Assembly: GCA_937928755.1 (NCBI GenBank)
Contig: CALEZI010000038.1
Coordinates: forward strand, 1 to 64,000
DNA length: 64,000 bases
Direction: 5' to 3'
From: an uncultured Rhodanobacteraceae bacterium
Lineage (GTDB): Bacteria > Pseudomonadota > Gammaproteobacteria > Xanthomonadales > SZUA-5
Shown here: positions 52,402 to 60,962 of the stretch, piece by piece
How positions within the stretch are numbered: position 1 is the first letter of the stretch
How the letters are laid out: each line of letters starts with the position of its first letter
Notes under the pieces: model-generated
Databases searched by the model: none
What the model saw: only the letters and a program-made list of their open reading frames with translations
Told to the model about the DNA's origin: nothing
Program-made: the position numbers and the translations under genes

Positions 52402-53469
52402 ATGATCCCCAAGCTCGACTGGTGTGAGGACCTGCGCGATCGTAGTTTCGTCATCCTGGGTGCTTTCGACCGATTTCCGCAATATCTGGGGCGGACGCCA
52501 GAACAGGCTGTGACCGCGCGAGGTGGCCTGATTGCCGACGCCATCACGGCGGAGCTCGATTACGCGGTGTTCGGCAACGGCCGCGAAAAGGGCAAGGCCG
52601 ATGCGCAGCGCAAGGCAGAGAAATTGGCCAGCGCGGGTGGTCGTCCGCAGGTGCTCGACGAGGCTGGCTTCATCCACCTGTTGCGGCCGAAACTCGACGG
52701 CGCGCGCTTTCATTTTGCCGGAGAACTCGATTTCGGCCGCGGCGGAAGCGCCACCGCGCCGCCAGCACTGATCGCGACGCTGGGAGGCGTGCACGCAGAC
52801 AAAGTGGACGTGGATCTGGATTACCTGGTGGTCGGAGCGCGCCGTGGTGCGGGCAAGGCGGCGGCGCTCGCAGCAGCCGAAAAGCTGATCGCGGGTGGCG
52901 CGCGGCTGCAATTGCTCAGCGAGGAAATGTTCGTCGACCTGTTGCGCGCGCATGCCGGATCGGCCGCGCAGCCGGTGCAGGCGGCCAGCCCGCTGGCGGA
53001 GCTGGTGGTCGCGCTTCCCAGCGTCACCGACGCCGGGCGCATCAAGCGTGCGCTGGAGATGCTGCGACGCGAACGCATGCAACTGTACGCGGATGTTTCC
53101 GACCAGCATGTGGCCGGCATCGTGCGCAGCCAGACCGGTTTTTCGGACTATTACTCCACGCGCATCAACGCAGATGGTCGTTTCAGTTGCTGCGACTCCG
53201 GACTCGCCTGGTGCATGGGCATGGGCGGAGGCGTCTGCAAGCACCTGCTGGTGCTGCTGATGGGTCTGGTGCAGAGCGCCCAGTTGCCGCCCGCCACTGC
53301 GCGCAACTGGCTGGCCGCAGCAAAGCAGCCCAGGTCGCGCAAGGCGACCGGCGGTGAATCGATGAGGGACCAGTTGGCCGACACCATCCTGCGCTACAAA
53401 TCCGCCGCTGCCGGCGAACTCGACTGGCGCCCGACCGAGACCATGCCGGAGGACTATTACGCATTTTGA
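52402..53469 (+). CDS. Putative BRCT-like x2 plus SWIM-like zinc-finger protein
   Basis: 355 residues. Residues 14-94 (FVILGAFDRF ... AELDYAVFGNG ... VLDEAGFIHLL) and 101-183 (FHFAGELDFGRGG ... VDLDYLVVGARRG ... LLSEEMFVDLL) each look like a divergent BRCT domain of the LigA type, the second aligning with the first. Residues 205-355 are a zinc-finger-like domain with C263, C264, C271 and CKH at 279-281, ending in LDWRPTETMPEDYYAF. This C-terminal part is clearly paralogous to the end of the protein at 59971-60936. Functions suggested: DNA or protein recognition for the neighbouring MoxR-VWA system. The start at 52402 is chosen because the BRCT-like region begins right after it. Confidence 0.75.
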   Translation: MIPKLDWCEDLRDRSFVILGAFDRFPQYLGRTPEQAVTARGGLIADAITAELDYAVFGNGREKGKADAQRKAEKLASAGGRPQVLDEAGFIHLLRPKLDGARFHFAGELDFGRGGSATAPPALIATLGGVHADKVDVDLDYLVVGARRGAGKAAALAAAEKLIAGGARLQLLSEEMFVDLLRAHAGSAAQPVQAASPLAELVVALPSVTDAGRIKRALEMLRRERMQLYADVSDQHVAGIVRSQTGFSDYYSTRINADGRFSCCDSGLAWCMGMGGGVCKHLLVLLMGLVQSAQLPPATARNWLAAAKQPRSRKATGGESMRDQLADTILRYKSAAAGELDWRPTETMPEDYYAF

Positions 53470-53523
53470 CGGGTGAAGCAGGAGCAGGGCAGGGGGCACG
53501 GGGCAAGGAAAGGTCTCGTGCTC

Positions 53524-53776
53524 TTGTGGGTCCAGACTTGTCTGGACGCTTTCGCTCGGCCGATCCAGAAGCGTCCAGACAAGTCTGGACCTACCAGGCA
53601 CCCGCGAGAAACGAGCCTTTGCCGGTCCAGCGTCCTTTCCCGCTTGGCACATGACGCCGGCGTTAGTCGGCTGTTGTGGGTCCAGACTTGTCTGGACGCT
53701 TTCGCTCGGCCGATCCAGAAGCGTCCAGACAAGTCTGGACCTACCAGGAGCCGCGAGAAACGAGCCTTTGCCGGTC
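53524..53776. repeat. Two ~103-bp direct units, each with an inverted pair of GTCCAGAC hairpins (R1)
   Basis: Units at 53524-53627 and 53674-53776 share TTGTGGGTCCAGACTTGTCT, GGACGCTTTCGCTCGGCCGA, the inverse hairpin and GCGAGAAACGAGCCTTTGCC. The 46-bp spacer between them differs. The block sits in the 316-bp gap between the two convergent SWIM-locus transcripts and may serve as a bidirectional terminator. No gene is present. Confidence 0.9.
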
Positions 53777-53785
53777 ACGCGTGCT

Positions 53786-54898
53786 TCACCCGCGAATGAT
53801 CTCCGCCATCGCCTCGGCCAGGCGTTCCGGGGTGCACACCAGGATGTCCATGCCGGCCTTGCGACAGCGACCTGCGGTGGCCTTGTCGTACTGCGGGCGG
53901 GCGTCGTGTCCGAGGGCGCCGAGGCCGATGCAGCGCACGCCGGCTTCGGCCAGTTCGCTGATGTTGTGCACCAGGCGTTTGACCTCGCCGCCCTCGTAGA
54001 AATCGGTGATCAGCACCAGGATGCTGCGTGCCGGTTCGCGCACCAGGGTGCCGGCGTAGGCCACCGCCTTGCCAATGTCGGTGCCGCCGCCGAGCTGCAC
54101 TTTCATCAGCACATCGACCGGCTGGCCGACCTGTTCGGAAAGATCGGCGATGCGCGTGTCGAACAGGAACAGCGAGGTGCGCAGCGACGGCAGCTCGGCA
54201 AAGATCGAGGCCATGATCGCGCTGAAGATCGCCGAGTCGAGCATCGAGCCGGACTGGTCGACGGCGATGATCACGTGCCACGGGCGTTGTTTGCGTTCGG
54301 CGGCATGAAAGTACAGGCGCTCGACCAGCAATTGCCCGCGCTCGGCGTTCCAATGCTGCAGATTGCGCCGCAGCGTGGTTTTCAGGTCGAAGTTGCGCGC
54401 CACCTGGCGCGGCGAGTGGCGATCGCGACGGATTGCGCCGACCAGCGCATCCTCGACGCTCAGGCGGATGCGCTCGCGCAGCTCGCTCACCACCTGGTCG
54501 ATGATCTTGCGCGCCAGCACGCGCGTCTGCGGATTGAGCAGGTCGCGGTGACTGATCAGCATCTTTACCAGCTCGACGCTGGGCTCGATGCGCTCCAGCA
54601 GTTCCGGCTTCTGCAGCAACTCGCCGATCCCGCGCCGGCGCACCAGCTCGCGCTCCATGACCTCCTTGGCGGAGTGCGGAAACAGTTCGCCTACAGCATC
54701 CACCCAGTGCGCGATGGTCATGCCTGCGCCATCGTCGAGTGCGCCCGAGCGGCCACTGTCATCACTCGGCGCGAACAGGAAATCGAGCAGTTCGCCGGCC
54801 TGATCCAGGCGCTCTCCGGCGGCGCCGGTGTCGCCACCGATGCCCTGCTGCTCGGCACGTTCGCGTCCCAACACCACGCGCCAGCGTGCGGCGGTCAT
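53786..54898 (-). CDS. VWA-domain protein (MIDAS) of the MoxR system
   Basis: 370 residues. Residues ~75-200 are helical (WVDAVGELFPHSAKEVMERE; IGELLQKPELLERIEPSVEL). Residues ~207-365 are a von Willebrand factor A domain with a complete MIDAS: DQSGS at 214-218, T273 in GGGTDIGKA and D299 in LITDFYEGG. VWA proteins of this type bind clients through a metal ion and are remodelled by MoxR AAA+ ATPases. The ATG at 54898 overlaps the stop of the DUF5682-like gene (ATGA), which fixes the start; the frame upstream is rejected. It is the last gene of the operon. Confidence 0.88.
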   Translation of the reverse strand: MTAARWRVVLGRERAEQQGIGGDTGAAGERLDQAGELLDFLFAPSDDSGRSGALDDGAGMTIAHWVDAVGELFPHSAKEVMERELVRRRGIGELLQKPELLERIEPSVELVKMLISHRDLLNPQTRVLARKIIDQVVSELRERIRLSVEDALVGAIRRDRHSPRQVARNFDLKTTLRRNLQHWNAERGQLLVERLYFHAAERKQRPWHVIIAVDQSGSMLDSAIFSAIMASIFAELPSLRTSLFLFDTRIADLSEQVGQPVDVLMKVQLGGGTDIGKAVAYAGTLVREPARSILVLITDFYEGGEVKRLVHNISELAEAGVRCIGLGALGHDARPQYDKATAGRCRKAGMDILVCTPERLAEAMAEIIRG

Positions 54899-57306
54899 GC
54901 GAAACCCCAATCGGCCATGATCGCTGCGGTCGCGCGGTCGAGTTCCACGATCAGCGCCTGGCCCGCGGCGCTGCCGCGCAGTGCGCGGTCAAGCGGCGCG
55001 TCGACCAACCCGAGGTGGCGCGCGACCTCGGCGGCGAAGGCATCGCGATGACGCGGATGCAATTGCTCGATCGCCGCGCGCAGTCGCGGCAGCATGCCGA
55101 GGAACACCTCGCTGTCGGCATTTCCGAGCAGGCGGTCGAGCGCGGCCACCAGCGCGCTCGCGCCAACCATAACCGCCGTGGTCGACACCGCCAGCACGCC
55201 GTGCAGGTAGTCGCCTGCGAGGAGTTGCTGCTGCGGAGCGGCGTCTGCATAACCGGCGATTTCGCTGGCAAGAACGCTTGCGTCGAGACGACGGATCTCC
55301 ACCAGCATCGCCAGAAAGGCGCCGCGCAGCTCTGCCTGGGTGGTCTGCTCGGCAGCGCTTCTGACGCAGTTGGCGTACAGGTCGGCGTCGACCTCTTCGC
55401 GGGTCAGCGCCACCTCGGCGAGCGCCTTCAGCGCATCGATCACCGGCGGATGTTGATCGCGTGGCGCCGCGGCGATCTCCGGCAGCGAGAAGCAGGCACG
55501 ATCCCAGGCGCGCTCGATCAGGCGCGCGATGTCGGCCCTGGCGGTCTGTGCGCCGACCACGCTGCGTTCGATCACGCGCAGCGTCGTCAGTGCGTCGACC
55601 AGACCGGTGAAGCGGCTGTCCAGGTCCAGCGCCTGCGCGCAGTGTGCCTGCGCCTGGCCGAGCATCTGCGGCAGGTCCATCGCCAGCGCGCCCTGCAGCA
55701 ACCGGCAACTCGCGGCCGCATCGAAGCCGGTCTGCGCCAGCGCGCGCGCCAGCGCGGTCAGCGCCGCGGCGGCCACAGTGTCGCCATCCAGGCTGCGCTC
55801 GATCAGCGCCGCCTCGATGCCGGCATCCCAGCACAGGCGCCAGCGTTCGCGGAACAGCAACTGGCCGAAGCTGTCGGCGCGCGCCTGCACTTCGCCGAGC
55901 GGCACATCGAGCCGGCGCAGGCGATGCAGGAAGGCCGAGCGCGCCGCGTCTCGCGTATCGCGCAGGTCGAGATCCAGCCATTGCACCTGTTCCACGTTCA
56001 GCCGACTGCCGAGTTGCAGCAGGTCCAACTGGGCGTAATAGTCGCGAACCAGCGGCAATTGTCCGGCGCTGGCGCTGACCTTGCCGACGCGATTGCCGAT
56101 GTGGATTTCCAGCGCGGTCTTGCGCAGCAGCGCGCCGTCCTCGGCCGGATCGCCCTTGACGCAGCAACTGAGCAGGGCGTCGTCGAGATCGTCCAGCACC
56201 ACCCGGCTGCGGCCGCGCAACTGCGCCAGCAAGGTGGCATGGTGTTGCACCGCGATCGCATCTGCAGCGCCGAGGCGCTCGCCCTGACGCCGCGCTGCGC
56301 GCAGGATGGCGACCAGGTGCGCGCTGACCGCGTCGTCCGGCGTGCCGGCGCGGATCGCGTCGTACAGACGCTGGTAGTACTGCGGTGCGCGGTTGCCGGC
56401 GGCATAACCGCTGCGTTCCCAGATGCGCAGGAAGCTGTAAGGGACGAGCGCGTGATGCAGGGTGCCGGGTGGTGGCGCTGGCGGTGATTGTACATCGGCA
56501 CGGTCGAGGAACAGGTGGTAACCGCCGCAAACCACCATCGCCTGGTCGTCGGCGACGGCGTGAGTGGCCAGGGTGCTGCGGATGCTGCCCCACATATGGC
56601 GTTCGCGCGCCAGGGTGTCGTCGTCGCAGTTGCCGGCGCTGGCGCGCGCGGCGGCGCAAAAGGCAGCCAGCGCGTGGCGGTAGCTCTCGACCTGCTGGCC
56701 GATGGCGCCGTGTTCGAACAGGCTGTCCCAGGCCTCGTCCCAACACCGGTAGCCGGCGGCGCGCGCCAGCCGCGCGTAGAAATCGGTGTGCGCCAGCAAC
56801 TGCTCGCTGTCGACCGCGGCGGCGTCCGGCTGCGCCGCCGGACGCTGCAGTCGCCCGGCGGCCAGTGCGTGCTGTGGCAGATCGATGAACACGACCTGCG
56901 CACCGATCGCGTGCGCCGTGCGCATTGCCACGTATTCCGGTGAGCAGGCCAGCAGCGGGTACCACGAGGCCAGTTGCAGTGGTGGCTCCCCGGGGTCGCC
57001 GCCGAACACGCGGTGGTCGTCGCGGAAGCTGGAATACAGCGCCACCGGCGGTCGCGTGTCCGACTCCAGCAATGCCGGCAGCAGGTGTTCCAGGCCGGCC
57101 GGCGCCTCCAGGAACAACAGTTTCGGGCGGCGCTGGCGGATTGCGCGTTCGAGCACGCTCGCGACCGTCGGCGAGTGATGGCGCAGCGGAAACCAGTAAA
57201 GCGCCGCACCCAGCACCTCGTCGACCTGCTGCGCCAGCGCCTGCGGCGAGGGCAGCGCCCGAACCTGCGGCGACGGCAGCATGCTGGTCTCCGCCGTGCT
57301 GGCCAT
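54895..57306 (-). CDS. DUF5682-like protein of the MoxR-VWA system
   Basis: 803 residues. The N-terminal third has YWFPLRHHSPTVASVLERAI and KLLFLEAPAGLEHLLPAL (RHHSP at 42-46, Glu67). This layout suggests a distant TIKI/TraB/ChaN-like fold, stated as inference. The rest is mainly helical (multiple Ala/Leu-rich segments to the C-terminus). The motif set and the neighbours match DUF5682 proteins that accompany MoxR, VWA and SWIM genes. The ATG at 57306 is 2 bp after the MoxR stop. The frame stays open to 59127 but that part overlaps the ATPase and the next gene and is rejected. Function unknown. Confidence 0.8.
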   Translation of the reverse strand: MASTAETSMLPSPQVRALPSPQALAQQVDEVLGAALYWFPLRHHSPTVASVLERAIRQRRPKLLFLEAPAGLEHLLPALLESDTRPPVALYSSFRDDHRVFGGDPGEPPLQLASWYPLLACSPEYVAMRTAHAIGAQVVFIDLPQHALAAGRLQRPAAQPDAAAVDSEQLLAHTDFYARLARAAGYRCWDEAWDSLFEHGAIGQQVESYRHALAAFCAAARASAGNCDDDTLARERHMWGSIRSTLATHAVADDQAMVVCGGYHLFLDRADVQSPPAPPPGTLHHALVPYSFLRIWERSGYAAGNRAPQYYQRLYDAIRAGTPDDAVSAHLVAILRAARRQGERLGAADAIAVQHHATLLAQLRGRSRVVLDDLDDALLSCCVKGDPAEDGALLRKTALEIHIGNRVGKVSASAGQLPLVRDYYAQLDLLQLGSRLNVEQVQWLDLDLRDTRDAARSAFLHRLRRLDVPLGEVQARADSFGQLLFRERWRLCWDAGIEAALIERSLDGDTVAAAALTALARALAQTGFDAAASCRLLQGALAMDLPQMLGQAQAHCAQALDLDSRFTGLVDALTTLRVIERSVVGAQTARADIARLIERAWDRACFSLPEIAAAPRDQHPPVIDALKALAEVALTREEVDADLYANCVRSAAEQTTQAELRGAFLAMLVEIRRLDASVLASEIAGYADAAPQQQLLAGDYLHGVLAVSTTAVMVGASALVAALDRLLGNADSEVFLGMLPRLRAAIEQLHPRHRDAFAAEVARHLGLVDAPLDRALRGSAAGQALIVELDRATAAIMADWGFA

Positions 57307-57308
57307 GC

Positions 57309-58481
57309 TCAGCCCAGCCCCGCCTCGGCAGCGTCGTAGAACTCGCGCCACGGACCGCCGTTGCGCGCGCGTTTGCGGGCCACCAGCTGCACGTATTCCT
57401 TGAGCACGGCGAGGTCGGCCAGATCTTCCTTGACCACCGATCCGACCAGTTGCCGGGCAATGCCGCTGCCGTCCACGCTGCCGCCGAAGTAACGCGCGTG
57501 CAGCGCCGCATCCAGCGCCACGCCGATCGCCTCGGCGGTGGACAGCGTGGTGCTCGGCGATTTCAGGCTGACGCCGTCCTCGCTGCGACCCTGGCGGATC
57601 TCGCGGAACACGGTGGTCAGCAGATCGAGGATCGGCTCGTCCAGCGTCGCCGGCAGGCTGTAACGGGCGATCAGTTGCTCGCTGCGTTCGCGCACGATGG
57701 CCATCTCGGTTTGTTTGTCGGCTACCAGCGGAATGTGGATGTAGTTGAAGCGCCGCTTCAGCGCCGCGCTCAACTGGTTGACGCCCTGGTCGCGCGAATT
57801 CGCCGTGGCGATCACGTTGAAGCCCGGTTTCGCCGCGATGCTGCTGTCGCCTGGCAGTTCCGGAATGGCGACGCGCTTGTCGCTCAGGATCGAGACCAGG
57901 GCGTCCTGCACATCCGGCACGCAGCGGGTGATCTCCTCGAAACGCAGCAGCGCGCCGCGCCGCATCGCCTGCAGCGTCGGCGATGGAATCAGGTTGTCCG
58001 GGCGCGGCCCCTCGGCGATCACCCGCGCGATGTTCCAGGAATACTTGATGTGATCCTCGGTGGTGCCGGCGGTGCCCTGGATCACCAGCAGCGAGGTGCC
58101 GCAGATGGCCGCCGCCAGGTGTTCGCTGAGCCAGCTCTTGCCGGTGCCGGGTTCGCCCAGCAGCAGCAGCGCGCGTTCGCTGGCGAGGGTGACGATGGCG
58201 CGTTCGACCAGCGCAGCGTCGCCGAAGAACTTGCGTCGGATCGGTACCTGCTGCTCGCGGCCATCCAGCATCAAAGCCAGCGGTTCGCGACCGTTGATGT
58301 AGGCGAGGACCGCGCGCGGCGACAAGCGCCAGTTGCTCGGGCGCGGATCGCGATCGTGTTGCTGCAAGGCCAGCAACTCCAGCGCGTGTTCCTGCTCTGC
58401 AGGCTGGCGCAGCACCTCGTCGCTGACGTCGGCGGCGACCGCGCTGGCGCTGGGCGGTGGCGACATCGATTTTCTGGCCAT
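57309..58481 (-). CDS. MoxR-family AAA+ ATPase
   Basis: 390 residues. Walker A GEPGTGKS is at 109-116, Walker B LLRFEE at 178-183, and sensor-1 is in NVIATANSRDQGVN. MoxR ATPases form rings that remodel proteins or insert cofactors together with a VWA partner. The start at 58481 (MARKSMSPPP) has GGAG five bases upstream; an upstream GTG at 58487 is possible. It lies between the 369-residue gene (21 bp away) and the DUF5682-like gene (2 bp). Confidence 0.88.
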   Translation of the reverse strand: MARKSMSPPPSASAVAADVSDEVLRQPAEQEHALELLALQQHDRDPRPSNWRLSPRAVLAYINGREPLALMLDGREQQVPIRRKFFGDAALVERAIVTLASERALLLLGEPGTGKSWLSEHLAAAICGTSLLVIQGTAGTTEDHIKYSWNIARVIAEGPRPDNLIPSPTLQAMRRGALLRFEEITRCVPDVQDALVSILSDKRVAIPELPGDSSIAAKPGFNVIATANSRDQGVNQLSAALKRRFNYIHIPLVADKQTEMAIVRERSEQLIARYSLPATLDEPILDLLTTVFREIRQGRSEDGVSLKSPSTTLSTAEAIGVALDAALHARYFGGSVDGSGIARQLVGSVVKEDLADLAVLKEYVQLVARKRARNGGPWREFYDAAEAGLG

Positions 58482-58502
58482 GGGCACTCCGGTCGGGGTG
58501 GA

Positions 58503-59612
58503 TCAACGGATGTTCAGGGCGCGCACCAGCGCGGCCTTGTCGAACTTCTTGGGATCGAGCGTGATGTATTCGGGTTCGCGGTCCAGCAGCGCCAGCGGCA
58601 TCAACACCTGGCGGCCGAATTCGATGTGCAGTGCGGCGATCAGTCCGCAGTGGCCGCTGGCGGCGATCAGGCGCTGTTCCAGCGCACTGTCGCTGGCATC
58701 GATGCGCAGACGATAGCGGCAACCGGCCGCCTGCACCTCGGCTTCGCGTTCGCTCAGCTCGCGCCCGGGCAGCGACGACGCGGCAAACTCGCCGTCGATG
58801 CGCCATTCTGGCAGATGCACCTCGCTGGCCAGTTCCACCGCGAGTTCCAGTGGGTCGGGGCGGTGCGCCTCCAGTCGCGCCAGCCAGTCGGCCGCGTCCC
58901 AACCGGCCAGCGCCGACCAATCGTCGACCGCCGGTCCCAAGGTCACGCGCGATTCGGGCGTCAGCGTCAGCCGGTGCGGCGCTGCACTGGCCAGTTGTGC
59001 GTTGGCGATCAGCAGGCGCCGCTTGTCGAGAAATTCCGTCGGGCGGAAGCCCTGCTTCTGCGGCAACGCGAGGAAAGCTTCCGGCGGTATCTCGAGACCC
59101 GCGCGCAGCGGCAATACCAGCGACCACAGCAGCGGCGTGCCGACCGCCAGCGCGGTTTCCGCCAGCGTCAACGGCGCCGCCAGCCGCAGGCGGAACTCGA
59201 AGGCCGCGAAGGCACCCGGCATGACCCGCTTGTGCACGCCCAGCGTGGCGACTTCGAGCGCCGCTACCGGCTCGCTCGCCGGCAGCGCGCTGATCCGCTG
59301 CAACGCCGCGGCATCGCCAGCCAACAATGCCTGGCGCGTGGCGCTGGCCAGCAGCCAGGCACGGTCGAGAAAAAACGCCAGGCGACTGCCGGAAAAACGC
59401 TCCGGCGCAGCGTCGAGGCGTTTCAGTTCCTCGATCAGAATGCGCAAGGTGGAGCCCAGGCGCAGAAAGCGTGCACGCGAGGCCTCCTCGAAAGCGGCGG
59501 TCAGCGTGCGCTGGGTGGCTTGCGATGCCGTGGTGGTACCACCCAGCAGCAGCGACTCGATTGCCGCTGCAACTTCGTCGAGCAGCGCAAGCTGACGCAC
59601 GTCGGCGCTCAC
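58503..59612 (-). CDS. Unrecognised protein of the MoxR-VWA operon
   Basis: A 369-residue protein I do not recognise. The N-terminal ~100 residues are helical (LLDEVAAAIESLLLGG; LTAAFEEASRARFLRLGSTL; RLAFFLDRAWLLASATRQAL). The C-terminal half is beta-rich, with Leu/Pro-containing strands (HLPEWRIDGEFAASSLPGRE; LIAALHIEFGRQVLMPLALL). Its start overlaps the stop of the upstream 110-residue gene (ATGA), and the MoxR start follows its stop by ~21 bp, so it is an integral member of the operon. It may be an adaptor for the ATPase. Confidence 0.7.
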   Translation of the reverse strand: MSADVRQLALLDEVAAAIESLLLGGTTTASQATQRTLTAAFEEASRARFLRLGSTLRILIEELKRLDAAPERFSGSRLAFFLDRAWLLASATRQALLAGDAAALQRISALPASEPVAALEVATLGVHKRVMPGAFAAFEFRLRLAAPLTLAETALAVGTPLLWSLVLPLRAGLEIPPEAFLALPQKQGFRPTEFLDKRRLLIANAQLASAAPHRLTLTPESRVTLGPAVDDWSALAGWDAADWLARLEAHRPDPLELAVELASEVHLPEWRIDGEFAASSLPGRELSEREAEVQAAGCRYRLRIDASDSALEQRLIAASGHCGLIAALHIEFGRQVLMPLALLDREPEYITLDPKKFDKAALVRALNIR

Positions 59613-59941
59613 GTTTGCTCCGCGTCGGCGCGGCTTCGTCGCAGCTCCGCGCAGACCAGTCGCAGGCTCAGCAGGCGTTCGAACACGCGCACGCTGGCGC
59701 GTGCCTGCAGCAGCGTGCGTGCAGCCTCGCGGCGGCCGGCGTCGAGATCCAGCAGCAACTGCGCGAGGGCGTCGCCCAGGTGCGCGGCGCCGATGTCGTG
59801 CAAGGCGTCGCGATGACTGGCCAGGCGCGCGCGTTCCTCACTTCCGGCCGCGCGCAGGCCACGCACGGCAAGCGCGTCGAGCAGCGCGTTGAGGCGCTCC
59901 ACCAGTTGCAGCGCGTCAGCTTGTGCCGTTTCAGCCGACAT
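59609..59941 (-). CDS. Small helical protein of the MoxR-VWA operon
   Basis: A 110-residue, highly charged, all-helical protein without recognised motifs (ALQLVERLNALLDALAVRGL; DALAQLLLDLDAGRREAART). Its stop codon overlaps the start of the 369-residue gene and its start is 29 bp after the SWIM-like gene stop. Location and coupling argue that it is real and that it belongs to the same complex. Function unknown. Confidence 0.65.
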   Translation of the reverse strand: MSAETAQADALQLVERLNALLDALAVRGLRAAGSEERARLASHRDALHDIGAAHLGDALAQLLLDLDAGRREAARTLLQARASVRVFERLLSLRLVCAELRRSRADAEQT

Positions 59942-59970
59942 GCGGATTCCGCGCGCGCTCGCCAGCGCCT

Positions 59971-60936
59971 TCAGTAGGCATAGAAGTCCTCAGGCAGCGT
60001 GGTGGTGGGGCGCCAGTCGACTTCGCCGGACTCCGCGCCGCGATAGCGCAGCAGTACCTCGCTCATCTGTTCGCGATCGAGTACCGGTTTGCGTCCGAGG
60101 CCTGCCGCCAGCCAGAGATCCACTTTCGGTGCCTCGATCAGCCCCGCCTGCGCCAGTCCGATCAACAACACCAGCACATGCTTGCAGGCCTCGCCGCGCA
60201 GTCCGCCGCAGACATTCAGCTTCTGCGTGCAGCACGATACATCGCCGTTGGCGCCGAGCCTGCAGGCGTACACCAACTCGGCGTCCGACTGGCTGCGGAC
60301 CACGCCGGCGATGGCATCCTCGCCGACGTCGTGGAACAACTGGAAGCCCTCCTTCTTGAGCATGTCCAATGCCTTGGCCAGGCGCCGCTCGTCCTTGAGC
60401 CGGATCGGCAGTGCGGCCAGCAGGCTGGCGACATCGCTCACCGCCTGGGCGGGCGTGCGTTGCGCCAGTTCCTGTTGCCGATGCCTTTCGATCCGCTCGG
60501 CAAGCCTGGCCTTGCGCTGCGCACGGACCTCGCGTTCGGCCTTGCGTTGAGCGCTGCGGGCCTGCTGTTGTGCCTTGAGGACTGCGCCATCGGGCGGCGG
60601 CAGTTGCAGCAGTTCCGCCAGCGCGGCGATCAGTTGCGGGCGCAGCGCCGCAGTCGTGCGCGAGAATCCGTGGGCGCTGATCTCGACGCTGCCCAGTTGC
60701 ACCGGCTGCGAATGCGCGGCCAGTTGTTGCAGCACGCGCCCGATGTCCCCGTCATGCCGGGAGAAACTGTGCAGACGTCGATGCGGTGTGCCATCGGCTG
60801 CTGTCGAGTGCAGATGGGCGTGGCAGGTACGCACACTCCAGTACACGGCGAAGATCTGGTTGCCGGCGGTGCGCAGTTGCAGCGCCAGCGTGGCGCCGGT
60901 CGCGATTTCAGTCAGCAGCGCGAGGTAGTTCTGCAT
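59971..60936 (-). CDS. SWIM-like zinc-finger protein, first gene of the MoxR-VWA operon
   Basis: 321 residues. The N-terminal ~110 residues are of unknown fold (ATLALQLRTAGNQIFAVYWS). Residues 121-157 form a very basic helix (QQQARSAQRKAEREVRAQRK). The C-terminal ~140 residues, from KDERRLAKALDMLKKEGFQL, contain C235, C236, C243 and CKH at 251-253, followed by LVLLIGLAQAG and the ending VDWRPTTTLPEDFYAY. That domain is shared with the BRCT-bearing protein at 52402-53469. SWIM-type fingers bind DNA or proteins, so this may be the specificity subunit of the system. It follows the exported-protein gene's terminator and is probably the first gene of its own transcript. Confidence 0.75.
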   Translation of the reverse strand: MQNYLALLTEIATGATLALQLRTAGNQIFAVYWSVRTCHAHLHSTAADGTPHRRLHSFSRHDGDIGRVLQQLAAHSQPVQLGSVEISAHGFSRTTAALRPQLIAALAELLQLPPPDGAVLKAQQQARSAQRKAEREVRAQRKARLAERIERHRQQELAQRTPAQAVSDVASLLAALPIRLKDERRLAKALDMLKKEGFQLFHDVGEDAIAGVVRSQSDAELVYACRLGANGDVSCCTQKLNVCGGLRGEACKHVLVLLIGLAQAGLIEAPKVDLWLAAGLGRKPVLDREQMSEVLLRYRGAESGEVDWRPTTTLPEDFYAY

Positions 60937-60962
60937 GGCAGCGTTTCAAGGCCGGAAACGAA

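Noticed and set aside
57307..59127. The 607-residue upstream extension of the DUF5682-like frame.
   Set aside because: It overlaps the MoxR ATPase and the 369-residue gene in another frame; the sequence is low-complexity Arg/Ala-rich and the real start at 57306 sits 2 bp after the MoxR stop.
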